64,000 bases of DNA from Achromobacter seleniivolatilans (GCF_030864005.1 NZ_CP132976.1:6448001-6512000); one strand, 5' to 3'. Counted from the first letter of the stretch, positions 17,934 to 27,467 are shown. Translations and numbers: made by a program. Notes: generated by a model not told the origin, from the sequence alone.

Positions 17934-18225
17934 GTCTCCTTGTTGTTTTTTGAGTGGCTCCCTATGGCCCGGATGGGCCCACGCGGCGATGCCTGTGAGG
18001 AACCGAAACCAATATAGAGATGCGCTGGAACCCGGAACACTGGACCTTAGTCGTAGGGAAGTGTCCTAGAAAGCAGCGGTACGAGCCTGCGAAAGAAAGC
18101 GATGCGCCGACGTGGATATTCCTGTTCCGCCCAGGCGACTTGTATATGATGTGCGGGTCTGGCCAGCGCGCCGGGCCGCCCCGAGGAGGGGGCGCAAACC
18201 CAAAAAACAACCAGACACGGGTTTC

Positions 18226-19425
18226 ATGTCTAGCCAAACCGATACGATTTCCACACGCACCATCGTCCTGGGCACGCTGGTGGTGTTGCTTGCCATGGGC
18301 GTTCGCGCCACTTTTGGCCTGTTCTTGCAGCCGATGGGCCTGGCGCACGGCTGGGGCCGCGAAGTGTTTTCGATGGCCTTTGCGTTGCAGAACCTGGTGT
18401 GGGGGGTAGCGTGCATCTTCATGGGCATGATGGCCGACCGTTTTGGATCGGGCCGCACCATCGCGCTGGGTGCGCTGCTGTACATGTTGGGCATGATCGG
18501 CACCCGTTTTGCCACCGATGAAACAACGCTATATCTGACCGCTGGCGTGCTGGTCGGGCTGGGGCAGGCGGGCACCACCTTTCCGGTGATTCTGCCGGTC
18601 GTGGCGCGGGCCGTGCCGCCGGCTTACCGCAGTACGGCCATGGGCATTGCCAGCGCGGGCGGTTCGCTGGGGCAGTTTGCCATCGTGCCGACGGGCCAAG
18701 TGTTGATCAGCGGCCTGGATTGGCCGGGTGCGCTGTGGGTGCTGTCGCTGTTCGTGGCCTGCGCCGCGCCGCTGGCTTATTTCTTGCGCGGCCGTCCGGC
18801 CACGCATTCGGGGCCACAGCAGTCGCTGGCTTCCGCCGTCAAGCAGGCGGTGCGTCACCCCTCATTCCATTTTTTGTTCTGGAGCTATTTTGTTTGCGGC
18901 TTCCATACGGCTTTCATCACGCTGCACTTGCCTGCCTACGTCTCCGATGGCGGTTTGACGGCAGGGCAGGGTGCAACCGCCATCGCACTGATTGGGCTGT
19001 TCAACGTGGTGGGTTCGTTCTACGCAGGAAAGCTTGGCGGCCAATACAGCAAGAAGCGCCTGTTGGCGGTGGTCTATTTCATGCGTGCGTTCGGCATCTT
19101 GCTGTTGCTGTGGATGCCGTTGTCGCCCTGGGTGTTGTATGTGTTTGCCGCGTGGATGGGCCTGTTCTGGCTGGGCACGGTGCCGCTTACGCAAGGGCTG
19201 ATCGGGCAAATCTACGGCCTGCGTTATGCGGCCACCTTGTCGGGCATCGTCTTCCTGGGCCACCAGCTGGGTAGTTTTATCGGGGTCTGGCTTGGCGGCT
19301 ACGCGTATGCCAAGACCGGTAGCTACGATCTGGTCTGGTGGCTGGGTGTGGCCCTGGCAATCATTGCGGCCTTGTTATGCCTGCCGGTGCGTGAGCAGCC
19401 CGTTACTCAAACTGCTGCGGCCTGA
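18226..19425 (+). CDS. MFS transporter
   Basis: A 399-residue major facilitator with about 12 transmembrane helices. MGVRATFGLFLQPMGLAHGW and MADRFGSGRTIALGALLY (the loop 2-3 MFS motif) place it with oxalate/formate- or monocarboxylate-type MFS proteins. The substrate is unknown. The upstream in-frame start at 18112 would add 38 residues of Arg/Pro-rich sequence, so 18226 is preferred. No good Shine-Dalgarno is visible for either. It is divergent from the acetate cluster. Confidence 0.85.
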   Translation: MSSQTDTISTRTIVLGTLVVLLAMGVRATFGLFLQPMGLAHGWGREVFSMAFALQNLVWGVACIFMGMMADRFGSGRTIALGALLYMLGMIGTRFATDETTLYLTAGVLVGLGQAGTTFPVILPVVARAVPPAYRSTAMGIASAGGSLGQFAIVPTGQVLISGLDWPGALWVLSLFVACAAPLAYFLRGRPATHSGPQQSLASAVKQAVRHPSFHFLFWSYFVCGFHTAFITLHLPAYVSDGGLTAGQGATAIALIGLFNVVGSFYAGKLGGQYSKKRLLAVVYFMRAFGILLLLWMPLSPWVLYVFAAWMGLFWLGTVPLTQGLIGQIYGLRYAATLSGIVFLGHQLGSFIGVWLGGYAYAKTGSYDLVWWLGVALAIIAALLCLPVREQPVTQTAAA

Positions 19426-19446
19426 CGCAGCAAAGAGCGCCTGACC

Positions 19447-19605
19447 ATGATGCCTTCCGCACAACCGTTACGGCGCCGCCAAATCGCCTGGCGGTTGGCG
19501 GGCGCTATCGCCCTGTCGTCCGTTTTAGGGCTGGCGTTTTGGGGTTATCTGTCGCCCGAGATGAGTGTCCACTGGGAAAACATTGCCGCTCTATGCGGTT
19601 TTTAA
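19447..19605 (+). CDS. Small single-span membrane protein (52 residues)
   Basis: A short reading frame 21 nt behind the MFS gene. MMPSAQPLRRRQIAWRLAGA gives a positively charged N-terminus, followed by one hydrophobic segment (about residues 16-36) and the tail EMSVHWENIAALCGF. The positive-inside layout suggests a bitopic inner-membrane protein with a periplasmic C-terminus. No family is recognised. A second ATG follows at once (19450). The role may be to assist the preceding transporter, which is a guess. Confidence 0.6.
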   Translation: MMPSAQPLRRRQIAWRLAGAIALSSVLGLAFWGYLSPEMSVHWENIAALCGF

Positions 19606-19712
19606 CCCGGTATTCAGACGGCCCCTATATCTCAGCGTAATCGGTGCAAGTACATAGTAAACAGCGGATGCTTTTGTCCGCCGTATGCACTTGCGAGGTT
19701 TCGACACGCTGT

Positions 19713-20582
19713 ATGGCTAAACTTTTCCGCAATGACCGGTCTTCGTTGCCTTCCGAAATCAGTTTGGTGGAAGGCAACTCCCTCGCTATCAAAGTCGTGG
19801 GTCTGGGATCGAATAAGAAACATCTGATTCTGAAATCCAACGCGCCTGCATTTTTGTCTGTTCAGGCGGACAGGCCCGATGACGCCAGGCTTGAGCAATC
19901 AGTCAAATTGACTGTCACGGCCAAGGATCTGCGTCAGGAAAAAGTGGTCGAAGTGATCGCCTATACCAATGACGGGCGCAATACCAACGTCGATTCGGGC
20001 ACACCCAAGATCCGCGTCAAGATATTTCCGCGTGTGGAATTGCCCCCTCAAGATACGGAATTGGGCATCCTGACCAGGATGCTGATCATAGAAACTGCGG
20101 GTCCCGAGCATCGGATGTATGCGGGTCCTACCGAGGCGCGCGAGTCCATGCAATGGATAGTTCGTCTTTTGCAAAACCGGATTGACGCAGGGGCGCACCA
20201 TTTTTCGCTCAAACCCAGAGAGGCGGCCAAACTGTCGATCAAAACGATGACAGAAGTGGTCAAGGTTCCGGGGCAGGTGGAAGCATTTTCTCTGTATCCG
20301 AACCTGCCGGAGAAGAAAAAGGCGCTGCTCAAGAGGACTCTGGAACTTGCCAATGACGCAACGCAGAGCCGCTTCCGGGCGTACCGTGGATTGGTGGAAG
20401 ACGCCATCTCCGTGGCGGGAAGCGCGCCGATCGCGGACCCCTGCCCGACCAAGCTATACGGCTGGAAGACGCAAGGCGCTCCCAGTCCTGGCCCGAGTTT
20501 CAGGTATTTCCGGAGTTTAGGGGGGCAGGATTTCTACACGCTGACTCCGGAATTCCGTGCTGATGTTCTGAAAATAAAATAA
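19713..20582 (+). CDS. Unrecognised two-domain protein, candidate cell-wall-hydrolase-like toxin
   Basis: I do not recognise this 289-residue protein. Residues 1-110 look beta-rich (GNSLAIKVVGLGSNKKHLIL, KVVEVIAYTNDG), like an Ig-type or carrier domain, with no signal peptide. Residues 115-280 loosely resemble SleB-type cell-wall hydrolases: MLIIETAGPEHRMYAG (Glu127 as possible catalytic residue), then MQWIVRLLQNRI in place of the usual helix before VVLNRV, and a GPSFRYF...DFYTL end. Base composition and codons are more AT-rich than both flanks. In-frame starts also exist at 19668 (ATG) and 19644 (GTG). It lies directly before a small secreted protein, which suggests an effector/immunity pair. 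Confidence 0.55.
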   Translation: MAKLFRNDRSSLPSEISLVEGNSLAIKVVGLGSNKKHLILKSNAPAFLSVQADRPDDARLEQSVKLTVTAKDLRQEKVVEVIAYTNDGRNTNVDSGTPKIRVKIFPRVELPPQDTELGILTRMLIIETAGPEHRMYAGPTEARESMQWIVRLLQNRIDAGAHHFSLKPREAAKLSIKTMTEVVKVPGQVEAFSLYPNLPEKKKALLKRTLELANDATQSRFRAYRGLVEDAISVAGSAPIADPCPTKLYGWKTQGAPSPGPSFRYFRSLGGQDFYTLTPEFRADVLKIK

Positions 20583-20594
20583 CGGATGGCTGAC

Positions 20595-21080
20595 ATGAAA
20601 GCTTGGTTCGCAGTTCTTGTTCTTGCGTTTCCTTTGTTTGCCTGCGCGGACGGCTTGCCGGACGAGCCGTTCCGGACGCCTCCGGACGAACGCTTTCTGG
20701 TGTCGGCCAGCCCGTATTACCAGCAGCCCGAGCGGGCAATCAAAAACCGGGTGGCCTACTTCAATAAGCAAAAGGACACCAACCACTTTTGCCTTATTGG
20801 ATACCGGTGGCGAGACGGCAATTCTCAGGTTTGGCTGCATTGGCAGGAAGACGGCAGCCTGGTCCAGTGGGATGGCAGCCTGGACCGCGAGATTCGTGAA
20901 GCCAGCTTGATGGACACCACCGATGGCGTCCGTTTGGACGAGATTCCGGCCGATGGCCAGGACCCCGGCACAGGCGGCGCGCGGGTCACCAGCGTTCGGG
21001 CCTGGCATCAATTGGCCGACGACTGCGACCGGCATGGCCAGAAGATCGTCATTCCGCCCTTTGTCCAGGGTGGCAAATAG
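20595..21080 (+). CDS. Unrecognised exported protein, candidate immunity partner
   Basis: A 161-residue protein with a clear signal peptide, MKAWFAVLVLAFPLFACADG. Cleavage after ACA fits signal peptidase I; LFAC could also act as a weak lipobox. The mature part is Trp-, Asp- and Arg-rich (WRDGNSQVWLHWQEDGSLVQ) with two further cysteines. No family is recognised. An ATG nine bases earlier (20586) is possible, but the later start gives a standard signal sequence. It starts 12 nt after the preceding gene, so both are probably one unit. A periplasmic partner for a wall-acting toxin is the simplest reading, not proven. Confidence 0.6.
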   Translation: MKAWFAVLVLAFPLFACADGLPDEPFRTPPDERFLVSASPYYQQPERAIKNRVAYFNKQKDTNHFCLIGYRWRDGNSQVWLHWQEDGSLVQWDGSLDREIREASLMDTTDGVRLDEIPADGQDPGTGGARVTSVRAWHQLADDCDRHGQKIVIPPFVQGGK

Positions 21081-21157
21081 GCGCGCAGGCACCGCACGCG
21101 CGGTCCGGCTCGGGGTATCCTACGGCGGAGTTTATCCGTCGTTTTTTATGGGCGCCC

Positions 21158-23821
21158 ATGCAGGACTCATCGCTTTCCTATCCCGATTTTTCACTGCCGG
21201 ACATCGGCGGTCTGCCCGCGGCAGACACGCTGGTGCTGACAGTGAACAACCGCCTGTCGCGCCGGCTGACACTTGAGCTCGCGGGCCTGCTGCGCCAAGA
21301 GCGGCAGGTCAGCGAACTGCCGCGCATTCTGCCGCTGTCGGCGTGGCTGGCCGAATCCGCCAATGAGCTCGCGTTCGAGGCCGGCGACGACGTGCCCGCC
21401 TACCGTCTGGACAGTTTTGCCACGCAGTTGGTATGGACTGAAGCCATCCGCGCGGAAGAGGCCGAACGCGTGTTGCTGGACGCCAGCCAGGCCGCGCGCC
21501 TGGCTATGGACGCGGACCTGCTGATGGACGAATGGGATCTACGCGTGCCATCCGGCGCGGACACCGACGAATACCGGGGTTTTGCGAAGTGGCGCCTGCG
21601 CTATCACGACACGCTGGCGGGCATTGATGCCGAAGACGCAAACCAGGGTTATGCCCGCGTGTTGCGCGCGCTGGAAGACGGCCGGCTGGCCACTCCACGG
21701 CAACTTGTGCTGGCGGGCTTTACCGATGTTTCGCCGCGTTTTCGCCGTTTGCTGCGCGCTTTTGAAGACCAGGGCACTTCGGTCGCGCAATGGCGCGATG
21801 CGCAGCGCCTGGAGACCACCGCGCGGCGCTACGAGGCCGCAGACGATGGCGCGGAATGGCGTGCCGCGGCGGCTTGGGCCGCCAGCCAGCTGAAGGCCAA
21901 TCCGCAGGGCCGCTACGCCATCGTGTCGCCGCAACTGGAGGCCGAGTCGCCCTTTGCACGGCGCGTACTGAGTCAGGCGCTGGCTGGGCATGACGGCGCG
22001 CCGGCATTTGCATTTAACGTGGCAGTGGGCCGTCCGCTCAATGAATGGCCAATGGCGCGCGCCGCGCTGGCCTGGTTACGCGCGCTGGCTGAATGTGCAC
22101 ACGGCAAGAGTTGCGGCGTGGATGTTTTGGGCGCTGCGCTGCTGGCTGGCCACTGCGCCAGCGACGTGCGCGACCGCGCACGACTGGCTGCCATCGATGC
22201 GCGTTGGCGCCGTCAAGCCGTGCAGCATGTCAGCCAGCATGATTGGCGCCGTTTGCTGGCCGACGTGCCAGCATTGGCCCAAGCGTGGAACCAGTCGATG
22301 GAAATCTGGACGCAGGGCGGCCGGCAGGCAACATGCGACGTCTGGATGTTGCGCATGAAAGCCGCGCTGATGGCCTTGGGTTTTCCGGGTGAGGGCGTCC
22401 TGGACAGCGTGGGTTATCAGGTCATGGGCGCATTGGGCGACGCGCTGGGCAGTTTTTCCGCGTTGGCGCCCGCCGCGGGGCGGCTGGGCGGCGTGGCGGC
22501 AGTCAACCTGCTGCAAAGTGTTGCGCGGTCGGCATCGTTCCAGCCGCAGCGCGACCCGCTTGCGCGCCTTGACGTGCTGGGTTTGCTGGAAGCGGAAGGC
22601 GGCTATTGGGATGGCGTCTGGATGCTGGGCCTGACGGACGACGTGCTGCCCGCTTCGCCCAAGCCGAATCCGCTGCTGCCCTTGGCCGTGTTGCGTCAGG
22701 CCAAGGCGCCGCGCGCCACGCCTGAGCGCGAACGCGAATGGGCCGAAGGCATGTATGCAGCGCTGTGCCGTTGTGCGCCCGAAATCATCGTCAGCCATTC
22801 CCACATGGATGGCGAACGTGAATTGCGCCCATCGCCATTGATCGCCGCTACGGCGCTCACAGACTGGGCGCCGGCGGTTACGGGCATGGTCCTGCCGCTA
22901 CCGCTGGAATCACTGGATGATAGCCAGGGTCCGCCGCTTGCCGCTGGCAATCGCGGTGGCGGCGGTCTGGACGTGCTGGACACGCAGGCGCGCAACCCGC
23001 TGTGGGCGTTTGTGCGTCACCGCCTGGGCGGACGCGAACTGGCGCCGTATGCCGATTCCGCGACGGTCAACGTGCGCGGCCAGTTTTTGCATAAGGCGTT
23101 GGAACTGGTGTGGGGCATGATGCCCGATCAAGAAACCCTGCATGACATTCTGGCAACCGGCCGCTTGCCCGCCTTGCTGGAACAGGCCGTGGCGCAAGCG
23201 GCCGAAGAAGAACTGAAAGACTACGCCCCCGCCCTGAAAAAGCTGGAATGCCAGCGTGCATGCGCGGTGCTGGCGTCTTGGCTCGACATGGAGGCGCAGC
23301 GTCTGCCGTTCGCTGTGGCGCAGGTGGAAAAAAGCCACCAGTGGCAGCGCGGCGCGCTGACCTTGAAACTGCGGCTGGACCGTATCGACAGCCTGGGCGA
23401 CGGCCGCAACGTCATCGTCGACTACAAGACCGGCGTGGCTGCCGCCAAGCCCGAACCCGACTGGTCCCGCAGCCGTCCCGTAAACGTGCAACTGCCGTTC
23501 TATGCGTCAGTGCTGGCGGATGCCGCAGGCGGCGAGGTCGCAGGCCTGGTGCTGGCGCAGATCCATGCGCGGCAGGTGGCTGCGCAAGGGCTGGCCGACG
23601 AAGACCTGGGCGTGCCGGGCGTAACGCTGGCCAGCGAAAGCAAATATTTCGACGGCCTGACCTGGCCTGAAATCCGGCAGCGTTGGCGTGTGGCGATCGA
23701 GGCGCTGGCCGATGAGTACGTCGCCGGGGTGGCCTCCAACGTGGCCTACCGCCGCGACGATTTGAAATACTGCGATGCATTGCCGTTCTTGCGTCTGCAT
23801 CTGGACGACGAGGACGCATAA
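21158..23821 (+). CDS. AddB-like PD-(D/E)XK nuclease (probable DNA repair protein)
   Basis: An 887-residue protein of the family that accompanies AddA-like helicases in beta-proteobacteria. The N-terminal half is helicase-like in fold but has no intact Walker A (it starts ADTLVLTVNNRLSRRLTLEL). The C-terminal nuclease domain holds NVIVDYKTGVAAAKPE (about residues 750-766) with the Asp-x-Lys core, preceded by the QFLHKALELVWG segment. The iron-sulphur cysteines of canonical AddB are not evident. It is followed after 3 nt by the helicase gene, so the two form an operon. Expected to process double-strand ends for RecA loading. Confidence 0.85.
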   Translation: MQDSSLSYPDFSLPDIGGLPAADTLVLTVNNRLSRRLTLELAGLLRQERQVSELPRILPLSAWLAESANELAFEAGDDVPAYRLDSFATQLVWTEAIRAEEAERVLLDASQAARLAMDADLLMDEWDLRVPSGADTDEYRGFAKWRLRYHDTLAGIDAEDANQGYARVLRALEDGRLATPRQLVLAGFTDVSPRFRRLLRAFEDQGTSVAQWRDAQRLETTARRYEAADDGAEWRAAAAWAASQLKANPQGRYAIVSPQLEAESPFARRVLSQALAGHDGAPAFAFNVAVGRPLNEWPMARAALAWLRALAECAHGKSCGVDVLGAALLAGHCASDVRDRARLAAIDARWRRQAVQHVSQHDWRRLLADVPALAQAWNQSMEIWTQGGRQATCDVWMLRMKAALMALGFPGEGVLDSVGYQVMGALGDALGSFSALAPAAGRLGGVAAVNLLQSVARSASFQPQRDPLARLDVLGLLEAEGGYWDGVWMLGLTDDVLPASPKPNPLLPLAVLRQAKAPRATPEREREWAEGMYAALCRCAPEIIVSHSHMDGERELRPSPLIAATALTDWAPAVTGMVLPLPLESLDDSQGPPLAAGNRGGGGLDVLDTQARNPLWAFVRHRLGGRELAPYADSATVNVRGQFLHKALELVWGMMPDQETLHDILATGRLPALLEQAVAQAAEEELKDYAPALKKLECQRACAVLASWLDMEAQRLPFAVAQVEKSHQWQRGALTLKLRLDRIDSLGDGRNVIVDYKTGVAAAKPEPDWSRSRPVNVQLPFYASVLADAAGGEVAGLVLAQIHARQVAAQGLADEDLGVPGVTLASESKYFDGLTWPEIRQRWRVAIEALADEYVAGVASNVAYRRDDLKYCDALPFLRLHLDDEDA

Positions 23822-23824
23822 GCC

Positions 23825-26800
23825 ATGGCTGAACAAGAACGCTTGCCGCAGGACCACGCCGCGCGTGCCGACGCGCTGGACCCCACCCGCTCGTTTCTGG
23901 TGCAGGCGCCTGCCGGCTCGGGCAAGACCGAGCTGCTGACAGACCGCATCCTGGCGCTGCTGGCCACCGTGACCAGGCCGGAAGAAATTGTCGCCATCAC
24001 CTTTACTCGCAAGGCCGCGTCCGAAATGCATGCGCGGGTCCTGAGCAAGCTGCGGCGCGGGCTGGATGCGCCGCCCGAGGCCATGCATGAGCGCCGCAGC
24101 TGGGAACTGGCGCGTGCGGCTTTGGCCCGCAATGCCGAACAAGGCTGGCATCTGCTGGACCATCCGGCGCGGCTGGCCATCCGCACCATCGACTCGTTCT
24201 GCGCGGGTCTGGTGCGCAGCATGCCATGGTTGTCGGAGCTGGGCGGCATGCCCGAAATCACCGACGACGCTCGCGGCCACTATGAAGCCGCCGCGCGTGC
24301 AACGCTGGATCTGGCCGACGATTACGACGCTGTGCGCATTCTGTTGCAGCATCTGGACGTAGACGTACAGGCTGCCAAAGAAGCCATCGCCGACATGCTG
24401 GGCCAGCGCGATCAATGGCTGCCCCTGTTGCGTCACGGCTCCGATCGCGCCGCCATGGAAGCGACGCTGGCTGAGGCCATCGGCGAAGACCTGGACGCAC
24501 TGAGCGAAGCCATGCCCTACGGCTGGGCCGAGGCGCTTTGCGGACCGGCGCGGTTGGCAGCGACTCAGCTGCAAGACGGCGACGAAGACAATAAATTGCT
24601 GGCGTTGCTCGACTGGTCGGAAGAGCTCCCGCCCGACGCCGAGGTGTTGGATCAATGGCGCGCGGTTGCGCACCTGCTGTTGACCGGCACGGGCGCCTTG
24701 CGCAAGACCGTCAACAAGAATCTGGGTTTTCCCGCCAAATGCGCGCACAAAGAACCTTTTGTGGCGTGGCTGGAATCCGCCGACGGGCAGGGCGCCTGGG
24801 TGCGCCGTCTGGCTGCCGTGCGCGACATTCCCGCGCCACACTTCACCGATGCGCAATGGGAGGTTCTTGGCGCCCAACTGATGACGCTGGCGCTGGCGGT
24901 GGCGCAGTTGCGGCTGCGTTTTGCCGACACGGGCGAGGTGGACTTCATCGAGATCGCGCAACGTGCCGCCGCCGCGTTGGGTAGCGCGGATGATCCGGGC
25001 GAGTTGCTGCTCAAGCTGGATGCGTCGATCCGCCATTTGCTGATCGATGAATTCCAAGACACCAGCCAAACGCAGCTGGACTTGTTGCGCACCTTGACCT
25101 CGGGATGGCAAGAGGGCGACGGCCGCAGCCTGTTCCTGGTGGGCGACCCGATGCAATCCATTTACCGCTTCCGCAAAGCAGAAGTGGGCCTGTTCCTTGA
25201 AGTCGCCGATGTTGGCGTGGGCGAATTGAAGCCCGACTTCCTGAACCTGACAGACAACTTCCGCTCACAGGCTGGCATCGTCGACTGGGTGAACCAGTCG
25301 TTCGTGCAACTGCTGCCCAAGCGTAGCGACGCCACTGCGGGCGCCATCAAGTACAGCCCGTCCACCGCGTTTCACGATGCTTTGCCTGAACCTGCCGTGC
25401 GCTTTCATCCGGCGTGGTCACGCAGCGGGGCCGCGACGGCCGAAGAGCAGGCCGAAGACATCGCGGTGGGCTTGGTGCGTCAGGCGCTGATCGATCACAA
25501 GGGCGCCAAGCATCCCGTGGCCGTGCTGGTGCGCGCGCGCAGCCACTTGGGCAACCTGACGCGGCGACTGGGGCAAGAGGGCATCCGCTGCCGCGCCGTA
25601 GACCTGGTGCCACTGGCCCTGCGGCCGGTGGTGGCCGATCTGGTGCAACTGGTGTGCGCACTGTCTCACCCGGGCGACCGGCTGGCATGGCTGTCCGTAT
25701 TGCGGGCGCCGTACTGCGGGCTGACGTTGACATCCTTGCAGCGCCTGTTTGGCGATGACCACATTACGCCGGTTCCTGTGTTGCTGGAACGCGCCTTGCG
25801 CATCGTTCCGCAAACCATGCCGGTGCCCGTCAGCGCCGCGCCGCAGGGGTCCTTGTTCGACGCTGCGCCCACGGCCCCGGATACACCATCCGCGCAAACC
25901 TTGCTGCCCGCCGAGGAATTTGCGCGTTTGCGTCAGGTGGCCGCCGTTCTGCTGGACAAGCGGAACGACTCCGGCGCGATGCCCTTCGCCGCCTGGGTGG
26001 AATCGCTGTGGCGCCGCTTGGGCGGGCCGGCGCTTTACGCGGGCCTGTCGGTGGCCAATGACGCTGAAAGTCTGTTCCAACTGGTCGAACGGTTGGCGCC
26101 GCACGGCGGCATAGACCCCGCCGCCCTGGACGCTGGAATCTCGCGCCTATTCGCCGCCCCGGATGCCGCGGACGAAGACGAAGGCGCGGTCGAAATCATG
26201 ACCATGCACAAGTCCAAGGGCTTGCAGTTCGAAACGGTCATCCTGTTCGGCCTGCACCGCGCACCTCGCGGAGATCAAGCGCCGCTGGTGCGCTTTGAGC
26301 AAAGCGGCGGGCGCGTGCTGTTCGGCCCCGTCAAACCCCGGGCCGAAACAGAGGCCGATCCGGTGTCGCGCTACCTGGGCGCCCGCGAAGCGCGCCGGGC
26401 TTCCTATGAAATCGACCGCCTGCTATACGTAGCCGCCACGCGAGCGCGCAAACGCCTGCATCTGGTGGGCCACGTATCGGTAGACGAAGCCACCGGCCAA
26501 CCCAAGACACCGCCCTCGGCGAGTCTGCTGGGCCGTCTGTGGCCCTGCCTGCCCACCCCCGTGCCGCCAGCGATGGAAGGCGACGCGCAAGAGGAAACCC
26601 TCGATGGCCCCGAATGGCAAGGCGAACCTTTGCGCCGCGTGGCGCAAGCAGGCCTGGCTCAACTGGCGCGCCAGTCCGACATCAACGTCAGCCCCGGCTT
26701 CGCCTCGCCCGCACGTGGCGCCTGGGGCGACAGTGGCGAACACCCCGCCTGGCAACTGGAAGCCGGCTACGACGCGGCCATCGGCACCCTGGCCCACGCC

Positions 26801-27274
26801 TGGCTCGCCCGCATCGGCCAAGACGGCGTCGCCGCCTGGCCCGCCACCGCACTGGCCGACCGCCAATCCGCCATGCGCCGCCAACTAACCCGAGCCGGCA
26901 TCCCCGCCAGCCAAGCCGACGCCGCCTCAGAAGCCGTACTGGAAACCTTGCAAGCCACCCTGGCCGACGAACGCGGCCTATGGCTCCTCTCCCAATCAGG
27001 CGCCCGCCGCGAATGGCCCTTGATCGACGCTGCCGGCAAAGTGTCCGTTATCGATTTAGCCTTGAGCACCGAAGACGGCTGGCTGATCGTCGACTACAAA
27101 ACCGGCCGCCCCCACCCCGGCGAACCCCCCGCCGCCTTCGCCACCCGAATGCGCCAACGCCACGGCGAACAACTCCTTCGCTATTGCACCCAAGTCACGT
27201 CCCTGGACGGCCGCACCGCGCGCGCAGCCCTGTACTTCCCCCGCGCAAAAGCCTGGATAGATCTAACTCCATGA
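23825..27274 (+). CDS. addA: AddA-like UvrD/Rep helicase-nuclease
   Basis: An 1149-residue superfamily 1A helicase with a C-terminal nuclease. Walker A is APAGSGKTELLTDR (about residues 28-41), motif II is DEFQDTSQTQLDLL (about residues 406-419), GDPMQSIYRFRKAEV is near 440, EIMTMHKSKGLQFETVILFG is near 790, and motif VI is LLYVAATRARKRL near 865. WLIVDYKTGRPHPG near residue 1086 marks the PD-(D/E)XK nuclease. With the preceding protein it forms an AddAB-type complex for double-strand break repair. From about 26500 the codons become C-rich and favour CTA, CTC and CCC, unlike the rest of the gene. Confidence 0.9.
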   Translation: MAEQERLPQDHAARADALDPTRSFLVQAPAGSGKTELLTDRILALLATVTRPEEIVAITFTRKAASEMHARVLSKLRRGLDAPPEAMHERRSWELARAALARNAEQGWHLLDHPARLAIRTIDSFCAGLVRSMPWLSELGGMPEITDDARGHYEAAARATLDLADDYDAVRILLQHLDVDVQAAKEAIADMLGQRDQWLPLLRHGSDRAAMEATLAEAIGEDLDALSEAMPYGWAEALCGPARLAATQLQDGDEDNKLLALLDWSEELPPDAEVLDQWRAVAHLLLTGTGALRKTVNKNLGFPAKCAHKEPFVAWLESADGQGAWVRRLAAVRDIPAPHFTDAQWEVLGAQLMTLALAVAQLRLRFADTGEVDFIEIAQRAAAALGSADDPGELLLKLDASIRHLLIDEFQDTSQTQLDLLRTLTSGWQEGDGRSLFLVGDPMQSIYRFRKAEVGLFLEVADVGVGELKPDFLNLTDNFRSQAGIVDWVNQSFVQLLPKRSDATAGAIKYSPSTAFHDALPEPAVRFHPAWSRSGAATAEEQAEDIAVGLVRQALIDHKGAKHPVAVLVRARSHLGNLTRRLGQEGIRCRAVDLVPLALRPVVADLVQLVCALSHPGDRLAWLSVLRAPYCGLTLTSLQRLFGDDHITPVPVLLERALRIVPQTMPVPVSAAPQGSLFDAAPTAPDTPSAQTLLPAEEFARLRQVAAVLLDKRNDSGAMPFAAWVESLWRRLGGPALYAGLSVANDAESLFQLVERLAPHGGIDPAALDAGISRLFAAPDAADEDEGAVEIMTMHKSKGLQFETVILFGLHRAPRGDQAPLVRFEQSGGRVLFGPVKPRAETEADPVSRYLGAREARRASYEIDRLLYVAATRARKRLHLVGHVSVDEATGQPKTPPSASLLGRLWPCLPTPVPPAMEGDAQEETLDGPEWQGEPLRRVAQAGLAQLARQSDINVSPGFASPARGAWGDSGEHPAWQLEAGYDAAIGTLAHAWLARIGQDGVAAWPATALADRQSAMRRQLTRAGIPASQADAASEAVLETLQATLADERGLWLLSQSGARREWPLIDAAGKVSVIDLALSTEDGWLIVDYKTGRPHPGEPPAAFATRMRQRHGEQLLRYCTQVTSLDGRTARAALYFPRAKAWIDLTP

Positions 27275-27467
27275 AATAGCGCGGAAAAATAATCTAAAGC
27301 GACCGCTCGAACGAACCAAGCGAGACAAGCAATGCACGCAAGGCGACGGGGAGCGAGCGAGTCCGAGCAAGCGAAGCAAAGTGAGACAGGGAAAGGAAGC
27401 AACGCAACGGGTAGCGAGCGAGTTCGGGCGAGCGAAGTACAACGAGATTTGCGAAGCGAGCTACCTG
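27275..27467. repeat. Degenerate purine-rich repeat tract
   Basis: From 27297 onward the plus strand is dominated by variants of GCGAGC, GCAAGC, AAGCGAAG and AGCGAGCGAG. Spacing is irregular and drifts into the ordered 61-bp array that begins at 27468. Open frames through it (both strands) translate to low-complexity Ser/Lys/Ala or Leu/Ala/Cys strings and look non-coding. Confidence 0.7.

Noticed and set aside
23507..25156. A 549-residue open frame antisense to the AddAB-like genes
   Set aside because: It spans the junction of two well-supported genes and has no recognisable domain.
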